64,000 bases of DNA from Corylus avellana. Its lineage: Eukaryota > Streptophyta > Magnoliopsida > Fagales > Betulaceae. Both the position numbers and the translations under genes were made by a program. Under the pieces are notes generated by a model, which made no database searches, was not told the origin of the DNA, and was given only the letters and a program-made list of their open reading frames with translations. The first letter of the stretch is position 1; each line of letters begins with the position of its first letter. The stretch spans positions 10,913,608 through 10,977,607 of the forward strand of contig NC_081544.1 in assembly GCF_901000735.1 (NCBI RefSeq), given 5' to 3'. Shown here in pieces: positions 36,340 through 48,191 of the stretch.

Positions 36340-37855
36340 TAAAAATATGTTAGGGATAATGCTCTAAATCTACAAAAAAATTATAATCATATTTTTGACA
36401 TTCAATGTTTGTAATGAATATAAGTTGTTATTCACTGATTAAATTATTTGAACATATGTCATATAACATCTTTACATGCTTATTATAGTTATATATATTG
36501 TGCATGCAATAGGTCCTTGGATTACATTTAATATGGTCTATGAGTGTGAATAACGGAGTTATCACACAAACTCTTAGTCCATAATCCTTGTAGTTATAAA
36601 TTATGAGATAGTTCGTAGTCGGTAATAGAATGGGGAATTTCTTTGCAAAGACTGTTACATATTGAATCATAAAAATCTACTTTGATCGAGTGAATTGTGG
36701 AGACTTCGGGTTGATGTGCAAGTGTTATGCACTGAATGTGCAAATGAGTTGTCTTTCACAAAATATACTGTCAATCTGGAAAGACAATAATTCCTAAAAA
36801 GACTGCTTATGATATTGATTTTAAATCTTGAGAGGATTGTATACTCAAATGTGAAATAGAGATTGCTTTGATACATTTATGGATGAGACATTTTCTTTGG
36901 TGAGCATTCTTGGAATGTTGGATAATCACATCTAAAATTGTAAGAAAGTTTTTCTCAATAAGGAATTCAAATCCATTTCTTAAAAAGGATAAGAAAATTT
37001 TCATTGATATAGGCATACCAGAATATGATACATGTGATAGGGTTTTCACAAGTACGAGGATAATAATAAAATTAGTGACTCAAGGATAAGAGATAGAAAA
37101 ATGTGGTAGTATCCTTGGCCCTAATTCTATTACGCAAGATTTTATGGAGTAAGTCAAATGAATTAGTTGTTTTAATAAAAAATACTTAATAGATTGCAGA
37201 CACAATTATTTAGTGGAATTAATTGTGATTAAATAGTGTCACCTGACATGTCAAGAAGGAGGGGTCACACGCCCGTTAGAGCTAATACTATTTTTCCTTT
37301 TAAGTCTCTCACCAAGCTTATATAATTTAACAAAATATAGGCTTCTTATTTATTGGATTGCTTGTTTTATTTAATTAAAATATGAGCTAAAGAGATACGT
37401 GCAAAAGATGCATATATGGAAGATTAGGTTTGGGATAAAATCCAAGAGCCCAAGTGTAACACCCTTGCTCCGAGTGGTATGATATTGTCCACTTTTGGCC
37501 AAGTCCGCACGGTTTTATTATTGGGTTTATCCCCAAAAGGCCTCATACCATTTGGAGAGAGTATATTCCATATAAACACATCATCTTTTCCATGCCCAAG
37601 CAATGTGGGACGTCACAATCACCTCCTCTTAGGACCCAGCGTCCTCGCTAGCGACCTTCATAGGCTTGTGCACTCTCCCCCCATCTCAGGCTAGGTTATG
37701 GCTCTGATACCATATGTAACACCCCTGCTCTAAGTGGTATGATATTGTCCGCTTTAAGCCTGCACAGTTTTATTATTGGGTTTACTCCCAAAAGGCATTA
37801 TACTATTTATAGAGAGCATATTCCATATAAACACATCATCTTTTTTATGCCCAGG

Positions 37856-40800
37856 CAGGGACGGATTCAGAAAGTTTGATGGGGGGACCCGAGGTATAAA
37901 TTCAAAATACAAAAAGTAATGTATACAAAAAAAAAAAAAAAAAATTAACTTCAATTCAGTTTTAACAAAAAGATAAACATACGGAGAAAAAGATATATAG
38001 ATAGTTGTGTCATAAAATATTTCAAATTTTAGCTCAAACACCTATCAAAATAGAACCCGTCGTGTTTGCATATCCCGAAAATCATCTATGATTGAATCTG
38101 TACTAAGTGTCGCAGCAATTTCTTTTTCAATGTACAACATCAGAGAATCCGTCAGAAACTCATCTTCAATTTTGTTGCGAAGCCTAGTTTTGATGATATT
38201 CATGGCTGAAAATGCTCGTTCTGTAGTTGCGGTAGAAACGGGAAGAGTAAGCAGAAGCACAACAACTCGAAAAACAAGTTGGTAGATAGTTGATTTTCCG
38301 GTTCTAACCAACCATTGGCACAATTCGGAAATATTTAACAATCCTTGGAAACTTAAATCTTGAACTAGATTATGCTCATAATGGTGAAGTTCTATTTCCA
38401 ACTGTTCTTTTTCAAGATCGGTAAAGTCTTGTGGATAAAACTTATTTACCAACTGACAAATATCATCAATTCTAAAAGACTCACGTGCAGCTCGAGGATT
38501 AAGTGCCGAGCCTAGAATAAGCAACTCCACTGCATGCTCACTAAACCGGCGATTTAATTCTTGCAATTGAGAATCTATTGCAGCACAAAAAATATCTATA
38601 CGATAATCATGCTCAATTGTAAAGTAGCTTGTTGATTGCGAGCTCGACCTCTTCTCTCAACATAACTGGCATTCATATCTGGAACATCTATGTTGCGTTT
38701 ATTGCAAAATAACTTCACCTTGGTAAGTAAAACTTCCCATTTATCATCTCTATATTGTTGAATACACCTTTTAGTGGATGAAACAAGGTGCATGACACTT
38801 AAAATGTCTTGAGATTTGGATTGCAATGCTTGACATAAATGATCGGTGATCTGCATAGTTTCTTTCATGAGATGTAAGATGAATACAAATTCAAATGAAG
38901 TCATTACCTGATGAACTGAATCAGCTTCTGCTCGTTGTGAAGAAGAAGTTCCAACATCAATGATTTTAACAATAACTTCACAAGCTGGACTATAAATTTT
39001 GATCAAGTTAGAAACTGATCTCAAGTGAGAACTCCAACGCGTATCTCCAGGTCGTTGTAGTGTACTAATTTGATTAAGTCCCCTTCCACTCTCAATCTCA
39101 TCAATTGCAATCATGTAAGCATTTTCAGCAGCTTGGGCAACCCGCAATTCTTCATACCGATTGCATGAGGCACAAACAAAATTGACAACAACATTCAATT
39201 TGGTAAAAATTGATTAACAGAAATGACTTCTTTTGATGCCGCCACTAATGCCAATTGCAAACGATGTGTGAAACAATGAATGTAAGTAGGCATATGGACA
39301 ATCATTTGAAACCAAAGCTTGCAACCCATTCCACCCCCCTCGCATATTACTTGCGCCATCAAATCTTTGCCCTCGTATATTTTGAATGTCTAGTTGATGT
39401 TTAGACAATACAGAATATATAACTTTTTTTAAGGTTAATGCCGCAGTATCAGAGACATGAACAAGTCCAAAAAAGCGTTCTCGCACAAAACCATTCTTAT
39501 CAACAAATCTTAAAACTATAGCCATTTGCTCATTCATTGACTCATCACGAGCTTCATCAACAATTACGCAAAACTTTGCATCACCAATTTCATTACGAAT
39601 TATTTCCTTTACTTTGGTTGAAAAAACATGTAAAATTTGTTTTTGTACCGTTGGTGATGTGTAAGTGGCATTTTTGGGAGCTTTAGTGATCACTTCAGCA
39701 AGCTGTTCATTATATGAAATCGTCAAACCCAATATCTCAAGAAAATTTTTGCGATTTGTAGAACTCACACTTTCATCCCGACCTCTAAAAGCAACACCTT
39801 GAAATGCAAGCACTCGAACAACATCAATTGAGGCTTTCAACTGCAGTCGATTGTTTGCAATTTTGTTCAGAAGTGAGCTTTTCAAATACATTTTGTATAT
39901 GTTGAGATTGGTTCTTCAAATCTTCATATGACTTCTCAGCAACTCTGTGAAATGAAGTAGGATCTTTTCCTATATGATTGAGAAAAGCACAATCTTTTCC
40001 ATTTCTAACTTTCTTCCAATTCCTGAATCCATCTATAGTGAATACACGTTGTGTGAAATGCCCAGATGGCTTATTAAAGAGAAAACAAGGTAGACAAAAT
40101 GCTGCATCTTTCTCACGTGAATATTCAAGCCATGAAGGAAATAGATTGTACCACGAGGGTTGAAAGCTACGAAGATGACTTTCTTTTTCAGATTTCGGGT
40201 AATTTGAGATCGAAGGTCGGTACGGACCAGCATTAATGTAAGCTCTTCGAATTTCATCTCGGTGATTAACATCATATTCCCATATCTGACGACGCAATCC
40301 GGGATCAAACTCCAATGAACTAATATTAAATTCATTACCATCAACTCTTCGAAGTCTTTTAGAAGAATTTTCAGAAATTGGGATATCAGAAGCTAGCGAT
40401 GATGTATCACCAATGTTGACATTTGAAGTTTGTGCATTTTTTCGTTTGAAAAAGTCAAGTATTGTATTTGACTTTTCCATCATCTACAAACAAAATCGGG
40501 AGAAAGCATAAATAAATAATATCGGAAATTGATAGCTCTAGTTGGCCGAGCATGTGCGCAAATTGGCTAGCCAAGAAATACAAATGAATCATTGGATGGG
40601 GAAGTAAATCATTCGAGGAATAATTAACCCCATCAAACAAATAATATACGCATGTGTTACATTATTACATTTACATACATACATAAAGAAAATAACAAAA
40701 AAAAAAAAAATCTAATAAATCCCCAAAATTCGGACTTAAGTCAACCAACCCAAAGTCTCACAATTCACAACTCTTCACAATTTCTTGCTTTTTTTTTTTT

Positions 40801-41581
40801 TTTAATTTATTCTTTTTGGATGAATAAGTACCTTCATTAAAAGCAAGACAAACCAAATACAAAGTATCACCGAATACAAGCCCTTCAAAAGCCTAAAAAA
40901 TAGCCTCACAGAGGCTGAACACCAACAAAACAAATCACAAAGCTACAAAACATACTAGCAGCAAAACAAAACAACCAAATCGTGAGCAGAAAACCAACTA
41001 AACCAGAGGAGACCAACCAGTAACTATAAAACCAATATTAACAAAGCAAAAGCAAGATTGCTGGTATATTCCATAAAGAGCAAAGCACAAGGTTTTCCCA
41101 CGATTATAATCCCACGATTGTAATTATAATCTCACGATTATATAACGAAATTTAAAAGAAAATTGTAAGAATTTTACCTCCCGCAGCAGTGCTCTCTCTC
41201 AAATTCTCAATCTCTACGTCTCACTCTCTCACCGGCAATCTCTCTCTCTGACTCTCCAATTCTTGCAATATGTGAAGCTGTGAAGGAAATGGGTTAGGCC
41301 AAGGGGACGAACTGATGAAGAGAAGGTGGTATTTTGTTGGGGGATGGGGCGCCTGTTTTTTGGGAGGCTATTTTTTTGGGGATTGGGGGCCTATTTTTTG
41401 GGCTATTTTTATGCATATTTTTTTGGCTATTTTTTGGGGATGTGGCGCCTATTTTGGGGAGGGGGACCAGTTTTTTTCTTTTAGGGGAGGGGGGGGACCG
41501 TATACATTTTTTTTATTTTTTTAAGGAAATGGGGTGAGGGGGACCTTGGCCCCAGCCGGTCCACCCCCTCCTCCGTCTCTG
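37856..41581 (-). mobile_element. hAT transposon, copy 1
   Basis: Flanked by a perfect 8-bp duplication TGCCCAGG (37848-37855 and 41582-41589), the hAT signature. Ends are CAGGGACGGA and, inverted, CAGAGACGGA. It carries a damaged minus-strand transposase (38045-40483) and, at 41330-41480, short GGCTATTTTTTGGGG-type subterminal repeats. It is inserted in the second LTR of the TRIM array. Confidence 0.9.
38045..40483 (-). pseudogene. hAT transposase (TTF zinc-finger/DUF4371/dimerisation type), broken
   Basis: Reading from 40483: an N-terminal TTF-type zinc finger region (WEYD..., FCLPCFLFNKP with its CxxC), a DUF4371/RNase H-like core (FCVIVDEARDES), and the C-terminal hAT dimerisation motif (LPVSTATTERAFSAMNIIK). 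Four frame breaks relative to one continuous protein: near 39855 (extra T), near 39275 (shared with copy 2), near 39208 (one A fewer than copy 2) and near 38621 (one base fewer than copy 2). It cannot encode a working transposase. Confidence 0.9.
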
Positions 41582-43000
41582 TGCCCAGGCAATGTTGGAC
41601 GTCACAATATATATGTAACACCCCTGCTCCAAGTGGTATGACATTGTCCTCTTTTGGCCAAGCCCACATGGTTTTATTACTGAGTTTACCCCCAAAAGGC
41701 CTCAAATCATTTAGAGAGAATATATTTCATATAAATACATCATCTTTTTCATGCTCAAGCAATGTGAGACGTCACAATCACTCCCTCTAAGGACCCAGCG
41801 TCCTCGCTGGTGACCCTCATAGGCTTGTGCACGCTCCCCCCATCTCAGGCTGGACTATGGCTCTGATTCCATATGTAACACCTCTGCTGTAAGTTGTATG
41901 ATATTGTCTGCTTTAAGCCCGTACAGTTTTATTATTGGGTTTACCCCCCAAAAGGCGTCATACCATTTAAAGAGAGCATATTCCATATAAACACATCATC
42001 TTTTTCATGCCCAGGCAATGTGAGACTTCACAATATATATGTAACATCCCTGCTCCAAGTGGTATGATATTGTCCGCTTTTGGCCAGGCCCGCATTGTTT
42101 TATTATTGGGTTTACTCCCAAAAGGCCTCATACCATTTAGAGAGAGTATATTTCATATAAACACATCATCTTTTCCATGCTCAAGCAACGTGAGACGTCA
42201 CAATCACCCTCTCTTAGGACCCAGCGTCTTCTCTGGCGACCCTCATGGGCTTGTGCACGCTCCCCCCATCTCAGGCTGGGCTATGGCCATGATACCATAT
42301 ATAACGCCCCTGCTCCAAGTGGTATGATATTGTCCACTTTTGGCCAAGCCCGCGCGGTTTTATTAATGGGTTTACCTCCAAAAGGTCTCATTCCATTTAG
42401 AGAGAGTATATTCTATATAAATACATCATCTTTTCCATACTCAGGCAATGTGGGACGTCACACCAAGGGGACTAGAGAACGCATGAGGATTCTTCCCTAG
42501 CCCCATGCGTTGGCTTTAGGAGAACTGGAGGATATTAGTTTCTTCGACTACTTGTCGAACGTGATTTATATCTCCAACCTCTCCTAGCATGTAAGCTTAT
42601 AAATAGAGAAGAGCTTAACACTCTTAACACACAATCATAATTGATGTTTAGTAATTTTTATTGAGAACAAATATTCTTGAGATTAATTCTCAAGAATAAG
42701 TTTAAATTTTTAAGAGCAAGAAAAGCCCATACTCATGTTTATTGTCAGACATTGGTGAAAAAAATTTAAATGTCTCATAATGCCTGAGATCATTTGTGTT
42801 CTTGAAGTTGCAAGGAATTTAGATTTTTTCCTGAAGCCAAAGGAGTGGCCAAATTCCCCAAGTATTTTGTTTTTCTGCAGTTTAATTTTAATAGCAGTGT
42901 TTTTCACATGTTCTTCTTAAAGTTGATCTTGGAATAGGAATATTTAGTTCTTTGTTCTTCTGCTGCGTAAATCTTTGATTTTGCAAACGTATTCCTAGCA

Positions 43001-43145
43001 AAGTATGTTAAAGTTTTGTGTTGAATCATTTGGTGCCCAAAACTTTGTTTTATTTATTTTGTGATTTGTGTAGTTGTATACTTAGGTCTGCATATGAAGA
43101 TGGTGAAGCATGCTTCAAGAAGGCAATTACAACTAGATGTCCACA
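43001..43145. repeat. Right-hand continuation of the F-box-upstream paralogue
   Basis: GTGCCCAAAA, GCATATGAAGA and GCTTCAAGAA match the order at 19355-19495, so the paralogous block resumes here beyond the nested insertions. Confidence 0.65.
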
Positions 43146-43233
43146 CATGGATAGCATTGTCCAGACATAACAGATTCTAGGGTGTACCTCTAACACTTTG
43201 AAAATTAAATAATGAGATTTATTTAACTTTAAT

Positions 43234-43682
43234 GGAAAAGTCTATATGTCTCATTTAAACTATTACCAAATTGACAATGTTCCTCCCAAACTTTCAATTG
43301 AGACAATATCCCCCTTCCCCCCAAACTATCAAAAAATTGACAATGCCCCTATCAAGGCCAGCAAAAAGACAAAAATAACATTAAATTATTTTTGTCAATA
43401 AGACAAAAATACCCCTATAAGTTCGAAAAAATAACAAAAATGAGTATTTTAAAAAAAAAGAATTCCACTTTTTTTTTTTTTTTTTTTTTTCCATTTTGTA
43501 AAAAAAATTTGGTTATAGTTTTTTTTCTTTGAATTTTTTATTTTAATTTTATTAAGGGTATTCTCGTCATTAGGGGGGACATTGTCAATTTTTGGTAGTT
43601 TGGGGAGACATTGTTGCAATTGAAAGTTTGATGGAATATTGTCAATTGGGTGGTAGTTTGAAGGGGGTATGTGGACTTTCCC
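43234..43682. mobile_element. MULE-type MITE (GGAAAAGTC family), copy 1
   Basis: Flanked by TTAACTTTAAT (43223-43233 and 43683-43693). Ends GGAAAAGTCTATATG and, inverted, GGGAAAGTCCACATAC; inner arms share AATTGACAATG. The same family as 6693-7311 and 18575-19236. Confidence 0.75.
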
Positions 43683-44119
43683 TTAACTTTAATTAGTGTT
43701 GTGTAGCTGAAATCAGTACACAACCCTAATTATCAAAATATTTCCATAGTGAAAAGGGAAAATAAATTATATGAGATAGCTAATTATATAACCTTAAATA
43801 ACATCATGTATCATCAATATAGACTTAGAGCTCCCAAACAAACACTTCTATAACGTTAAAAATGAACATCTAAGAAAACCTGACAATACGAGCCATCTGC
43901 TTGACATCTTCATCCGAACGAATTTTTCACTCTACATTCCGTTGACTTGCTACACTGCAACACATCGAAGTATTCCATAGGTGGAAGAAAGTAACCGCGT
44001 AAGTCAAAGACTTCTTAAGTAAAGTCTTTTTTTCTCCATAATATATCTACCAAACTATCGACAAACGCTAGACACCGACTTCTCCCATTTCCTTTCACTC
44101 TCTTGTCATGGGCACCTTT

Positions 44120-44717
44120 CTTTGATGGCGTGTTCAAATTTGATGCTTGTCAACAATATTTCCATCATTCCATGGATTCGCCTACCATTTGGAAAGCTAT
44201 GAGGTAATCTTGGACATTCAATGTTTTGCAATTCAGGAAACCTAGAGCATCAGGGTCATTAGTACCCCCTTTTCCTCGCTATAACTTCAAAAAAAAAATG
44301 CAATTTCTGTGAGGAACATGGTATTTTTGTATGCTCTCCTTGCAATTTCGTCTTGAGTTTTAGATGTGCAACTCTTCCACTCGTATGCAGCCAGAAGTAT
44401 GATGAACATCCCCTCAAACTCATCTACACTACTGAAGACGAATCCGAAGAATACTATTGTCTAATTTGTGAAGAAGAAAGAGATCGAAATTATTTGTTCT
44501 ATTACTGTGCAAAATGAGAATTTTCTGCTCATTCTCAATGTGTTCTTGGAAAGTATCTATACATTAAGTTTGGAGAAACTTATAATGATGAACAAAATCA
44601 ACACCCTTTAACCTTTGTCTGAAGAACTGAGTACTCCCCTCCATGTAATGTTTGTGGCGACCATTTTGACGAGGTGGCCCTAGAATGTATTCAATGTAAA
44701 TTGACAAACATGAAGTA
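44120..44717 (+). pseudogene. DC1-domain (Cys/His-rich C1) protein fragment
   Basis: The frame from about 44395 reads DEHPLKLIYTTEDESEEYYC, then LICEEERDRNYLFYYCAK, a TGA stop, EFSAHSQCVLGKYL, HPLTFV, another TGA, then PPCNVCGDHF and ALECIQCKL. The spacing of HPL, CxxC and HxxC matches plant DC1 domains, which bind zinc. Both stops fall where the family has Cys, consistent with TGC to TGA changes. A weaker match (FDACQQYFHHSM) lies upstream at about 44137-44172. It is followed by unplaced sequence up to the gap at 44840. Confidence 0.65.
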
Positions 44718-44839
44718 AAGTGGTACATGGCAAGCCGAATGAACGTATCCAAGGGAAGGGATGAGGCAGTAAGTGATTGGGTACCTACAGGCGCGTGCAA
44801 CAAGCTAGGGACTTCCAAGCAGGGTTATTATAGAGTTGT

Positions 44840-44939
44840 NNNNNNNNNNNNNNNNNNNNNNNNNNNNNNNNNNNNNNNNNNNNNNNNNNNNNNNNNNNNN
44901 NNNNNNNNNNNNNNNNNNNNNNNNNNNNNNNNNNNNNNN
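44840..44939. other. 100-N assembly gap
   Basis: Separates the DC1/TE region from a 3152-bp contig that carries the inverted glycosylase exons. Confidence 0.99.
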
Positions 44940-47670
44940 TCACTAAATTTGCAATTTCAGTGCAATTACTTAATGTCTGATATAATTTTTATGGGCTTAC
45001 TTTGCTAAATCAGCTGGAACATTTCTTAACCATTCAAGGTCAATGCTTTTGTGTAGCTTAACCACTTTATTAAGGAAGTCCTGCAAAAGGCAGCACTTGA
45101 GTTTAACTATTATACCTTGAGAGCTGAATTTAGAATTCTTAATACAAATTATTTGTTTACCTGGATTCTTCCTGCAATGATGTTGTGCTGGCCACGTTCT
45201 TTGATCGCATCGGCAACATCTTTATGTTCTGCACACCTAACAGCCTCCCAATCCACAGAATCCATTTGATTGCTACCTCTTGGTTTGGCTGAGGAATAAG
45301 TTCTCCTTAGTTCATCCCAGTCAATTTCTTCCTCTACCTTTTTAATCTTCTTTTTTCCCCGAGTAGCAGCTGCCTTTGTCTCATCAAATGCCATGTCAGA
45401 AGAAAGTTTTTCTTCTTTTAGGTTTGTCTTTCTCCCTTTCCTCCCTTTCTTTTTCATGGTATTGGCATCATTGGCTGGTTGCATCTTTCTCTTCTGACTT
45501 TGTGCCTTTTCATCAACCGAGCTTTCATTTTCATGGCAGGCATGTGGGTTGGTTTCTATCCCACTTTCTTCTTGTGAATTGAACTCTGGATTTGTGGGGA
45601 AAAGTGGAAGTTCAAATGCATAAGCACCTTGGTGGTTAAGTTTGAGGTCATTTATAATGTCAGAGCATAGTAAACTAGTTTCTAAGCTCGGTCCTTCTGA
45701 CATCTCTGTTAGGATCTCTGTTCCATTTTCCAATCCATAACTCATATCAGGTTGAGGTTCAGGTTCAGAAACAATGAACTCATTCCCTTTTGAATCATAT
45801 GTTGTCCCGTTGCTTCCCACAGATTCTTGGCTTCCTCGGTGGTTACTTGAGGGGAACTTAGCGGCAAGTGACAAGAAGGCATTGCTGTAGAAAACAATGC
45901 TTCTTAATTTGTATCAATGTGTATATAAACAAAAAAAAAAAAAAAAAAAAAAAACAGCAAGTAATTTTGTTTAATTACCTTGAAAGGTGGTCGGCCACAT
46001 TTTGAGTTAAAAAAACTCCAACCACAGAGTCGACAACTGAACCTTTCCATGGTGTGAAATGTCTATCCCCTGTAATTAGTATGTCACAAATGTTTTAGCT
46101 ACTGTTTATTAGCATGTAATAAATTATACATTAATTATAGTTATCCTTGTAAATGGATTGTTTGGGACATTGTCAAATATCTGGAAAATACCAAAAAAAA
46201 AAAAGTTTGAATTTGTTAAATTACGAGTTATACCAAAAGCTTAAGCTTATAGGATTAATTTAACAGAATATACCTTGGATGTCATTCATGATGGCAATAA
46301 ATGCGTTTACCCGTCCACTAAAAACATTTCTTTCTTCAGCCCACCATTTCTCCTTTTCCTCATTTGCTTTTGTTTCACCTTCACTAGATTTGTAATCCAT
46401 TAACTGCTTCCAAACCATAATTGTCTCTGGATCAAGGTTGACTTTGGCCAGTACTCGTTGTTTCTTGATAGGGTTGAATGGTCCCTCATATGGAACTAAA
46501 GTGTGACTGCTGGTAAGATCATGTGCATTCTGATCTTGCTCCTCATAGTAGGGAACTAGTGTACCAATGCTGGTAGGATCTTGTCCATTTTGGTCTTGTT
46601 CTTGATAGGGAACTAGTATGCCATGCCCACTGTTGTTAGGACCATTTGCAATCTGTTCTTGTTCCTCCAAGGAAACTACTGTGCCATGCCCACTGTTAGG
46701 ACCATATGAATTTTGATCTTGCTCCAGGAGATGATTTTGTCCATCATCCCCAAGTTTCTCCACAAGGACATTGATGCTTTCTTCCTGTTTACCTGCATCA
46801 AATACATGATGATTAGGAATCAATACTATCCAATAAGTAGTTTTGTGGCAAATGGAATGTACCTCTGAGCTGAAAATCTAAATCCTTGGCTAGGCTTCCT
46901 TCACTTTTTCCAGCATAAAATTCTGAATTGACAAAAGCATCCTTCCAAGTTTCAGGTCCATGGGAAATCTCAAGCTTTTGTTCTTGCCTTCCACTTTGTA
47001 GTTGATTGCAGACTGGAAGTGCAGTTAAGTTGCTCCTTCTACGAGTGCACCCTTTGGATCTATTCTTCTTTTTTGTTTCAAGTATAGGCCATGGTGCAAT
47101 TATCAAGTCAGCCGTGTTGTGCCGAGTGTACATGTTGTGCCTACGAGTGTACATGTTAGACTTCTTCTTTGTTCTCTTAGCTTCTGGTTGGCACAAAGAC
47201 AAAATAATGGTGGCCATATTTTTCCTGCATCTTCTCCCGACCCTTCTTTTCTTCCATAATTGTGGAAAATTGGGTCCTATTCTTCTGCCAGTAGTGCAAC
47301 ATTGATCTACTTGGAATGATTGGTTAGGGTGTTCTTGCTTCTCTGTTATAATGTTAACTATTTCTATATGATTGCTGCATTGAGAAGAATCAAGAGCACC
47401 ACTCTCAGGTTTTTCCATGTCATCTTGGGTGTCAAAAATTAAAGTCCGCTTAACGGAATTGTTTTTCTTTTTCTTAGCAGAAGCAGAAGCACACTTTAGA
47501 TTTGCAGGTTTAGGTGTTTTAGGTTTTGGAGTCTTTTTTGGTTTGCCTTCACTGACCACCTTAGGACAATATTTCTTCTTTTTTTGTCGTGACCTTTTGT
47601 TACCATTCTCTGGTACAAGCGTAGAAGTTGAACATGGCTGAGAGCCCTCTGCATTAATATCAAATGTCAA
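44940..47670 (-). pseudogene. Inverted partial copy of the DEMETER-like gene (five exons)
   Basis: Exons by correspondence with the plus-strand gene: 46863-47648, 46274-46792, 45979-46069, 45161-45884, 45001-45080. The copy stops at the gap (base 44940 matches 52221), in the intron before the catalytic exon, so the glycosylase core, Fe-S cluster and C-terminus are absent. It differs from 49035-52221 by scattered substitutions, a 63-bp in-frame repeat unit it lacks, a small in-frame insertion (YTRRHNM) and a 70- rather than 69-bp first intron. Both ends of its contig are 100-N gaps. An allelic fragment placed in reverse is likelier than a real second gene. Confidence 0.85.
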
Positions 47671-48091
47671 ATTTCTGAATTATAATTCAGCAAGAAGTGA
47701 AAGGAATATTGAAACTCATTTTATTTTTTATTTTTAATTGAATAAGAAAATTGTTATAAGAGAGAATTCTTCCCACTCTTGATCCAAACAGAAGAAGAAG
47801 AGGGCGATGGTTCCCATGAGCGGTCGGCTCATTGGATAGACTAATTAGACGATTTATGATATTGAGGCTTTAAAGGGAAAGAAAGAAAAAAAAAAAAAAA
47901 AAGTTACATATTGACTAGAAACCTACTATTTAGCATACACATGTCCTTAGGGAAGAATGACAAGACAATAAAAAATGACAATTCTCTATTGACTAAGTTA
48001 TTTGAGAAATAAAAAGTTATATTAATGGAAGTAATTTTGTATCAACCTAAAACTAACATATGGACTAAAATGATTTACGTTTGTGGACTTG

Positions 48092-48191
48092 NNNNNNNNN
48101 NNNNNNNNNNNNNNNNNNNNNNNNNNNNNNNNNNNNNNNNNNNNNNNNNNNNNNNNNNNNNNNNNNNNNNNNNNNNNNNNNNNNNNNNNNN
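48092..48191. other. 100-N assembly gap
   Basis: Lies between the inverted contig (44940-48091) and the loop sequence leading into the plus-strand gene. Confidence 0.99.

Larger units (their letters stand above)
37455..42462 (-). mobile_element. Tandem array of three TRIM elements, interrupted by a hAT transposon
   Basis: Six LTRs of about 160 bp (plus-strand TGTAACACCC...GACGTCACA): 37455-37617, 37715-37855 continued at 41590-41606, 41614-41776, 41874-42032, 42040-42202, 42300-42462. Within each unit a 97-bp internal part carries, on the minus strand, the primer-binding site TGGTATCAGAGCC and a purine tract such as AAGAGGAGG. Units are separated by ATATATA; the period is about 426 bp. The whole array is flanked by CCAAG (37450-37454 and 42463-42467), so it occupies one target site. 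It has no coding capacity, as expected for TRIMs. Confidence 0.8.
36348..43000. mobile_element. Solo LTR split by nested insertions
   Basis: Starts TGTTAGGGATAATGC and ends TTCCTAGCA, flanked by AAATA (36343-36347) and AAGTA (43001-43005), a 5-bp target duplication with one mismatch. Without the nested TRIM array (37455-42462) and one copy of its CCAAG duplication, the LTR is about 1.64 kb. A TATA-like GCTTATAAATAGAG lies near 42595 in the right part. Only one LTR and no internal domain are present. Confidence 0.6.

Noticed and set aside
41315..41537. Gly/Phe/Trp-rich ORFs at the hAT right end
   Set aside because: Produced by the G/T-rich subterminal repeats of the transposon.
37448..42470. 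CRISPR-like or satellite array
   Set aside because: Repeat units have LTR ends, a primer-binding site, a purine tract and a target duplication, so it is a retrotransposon array in a plant genome.
41581..42500. Ser/Leu-rich ORFs of 69-107 residues repeated in tandem
   Set aside because: They are translations of the non-coding TRIM LTR array.
46813..46862. Apparent frameshift in the inverted glycosylase copy (extra base relative to the plus copy)
   Set aside because: The extra base falls inside the inferred 69/70-bp intron, so it does not show gene loss.
47006..47641. Plus-strand ORFs opposite the inverted glycosylase exon
   Set aside because: Antisense shadows of the Lys-rich domain (FFFF-type translations of AAA codons).
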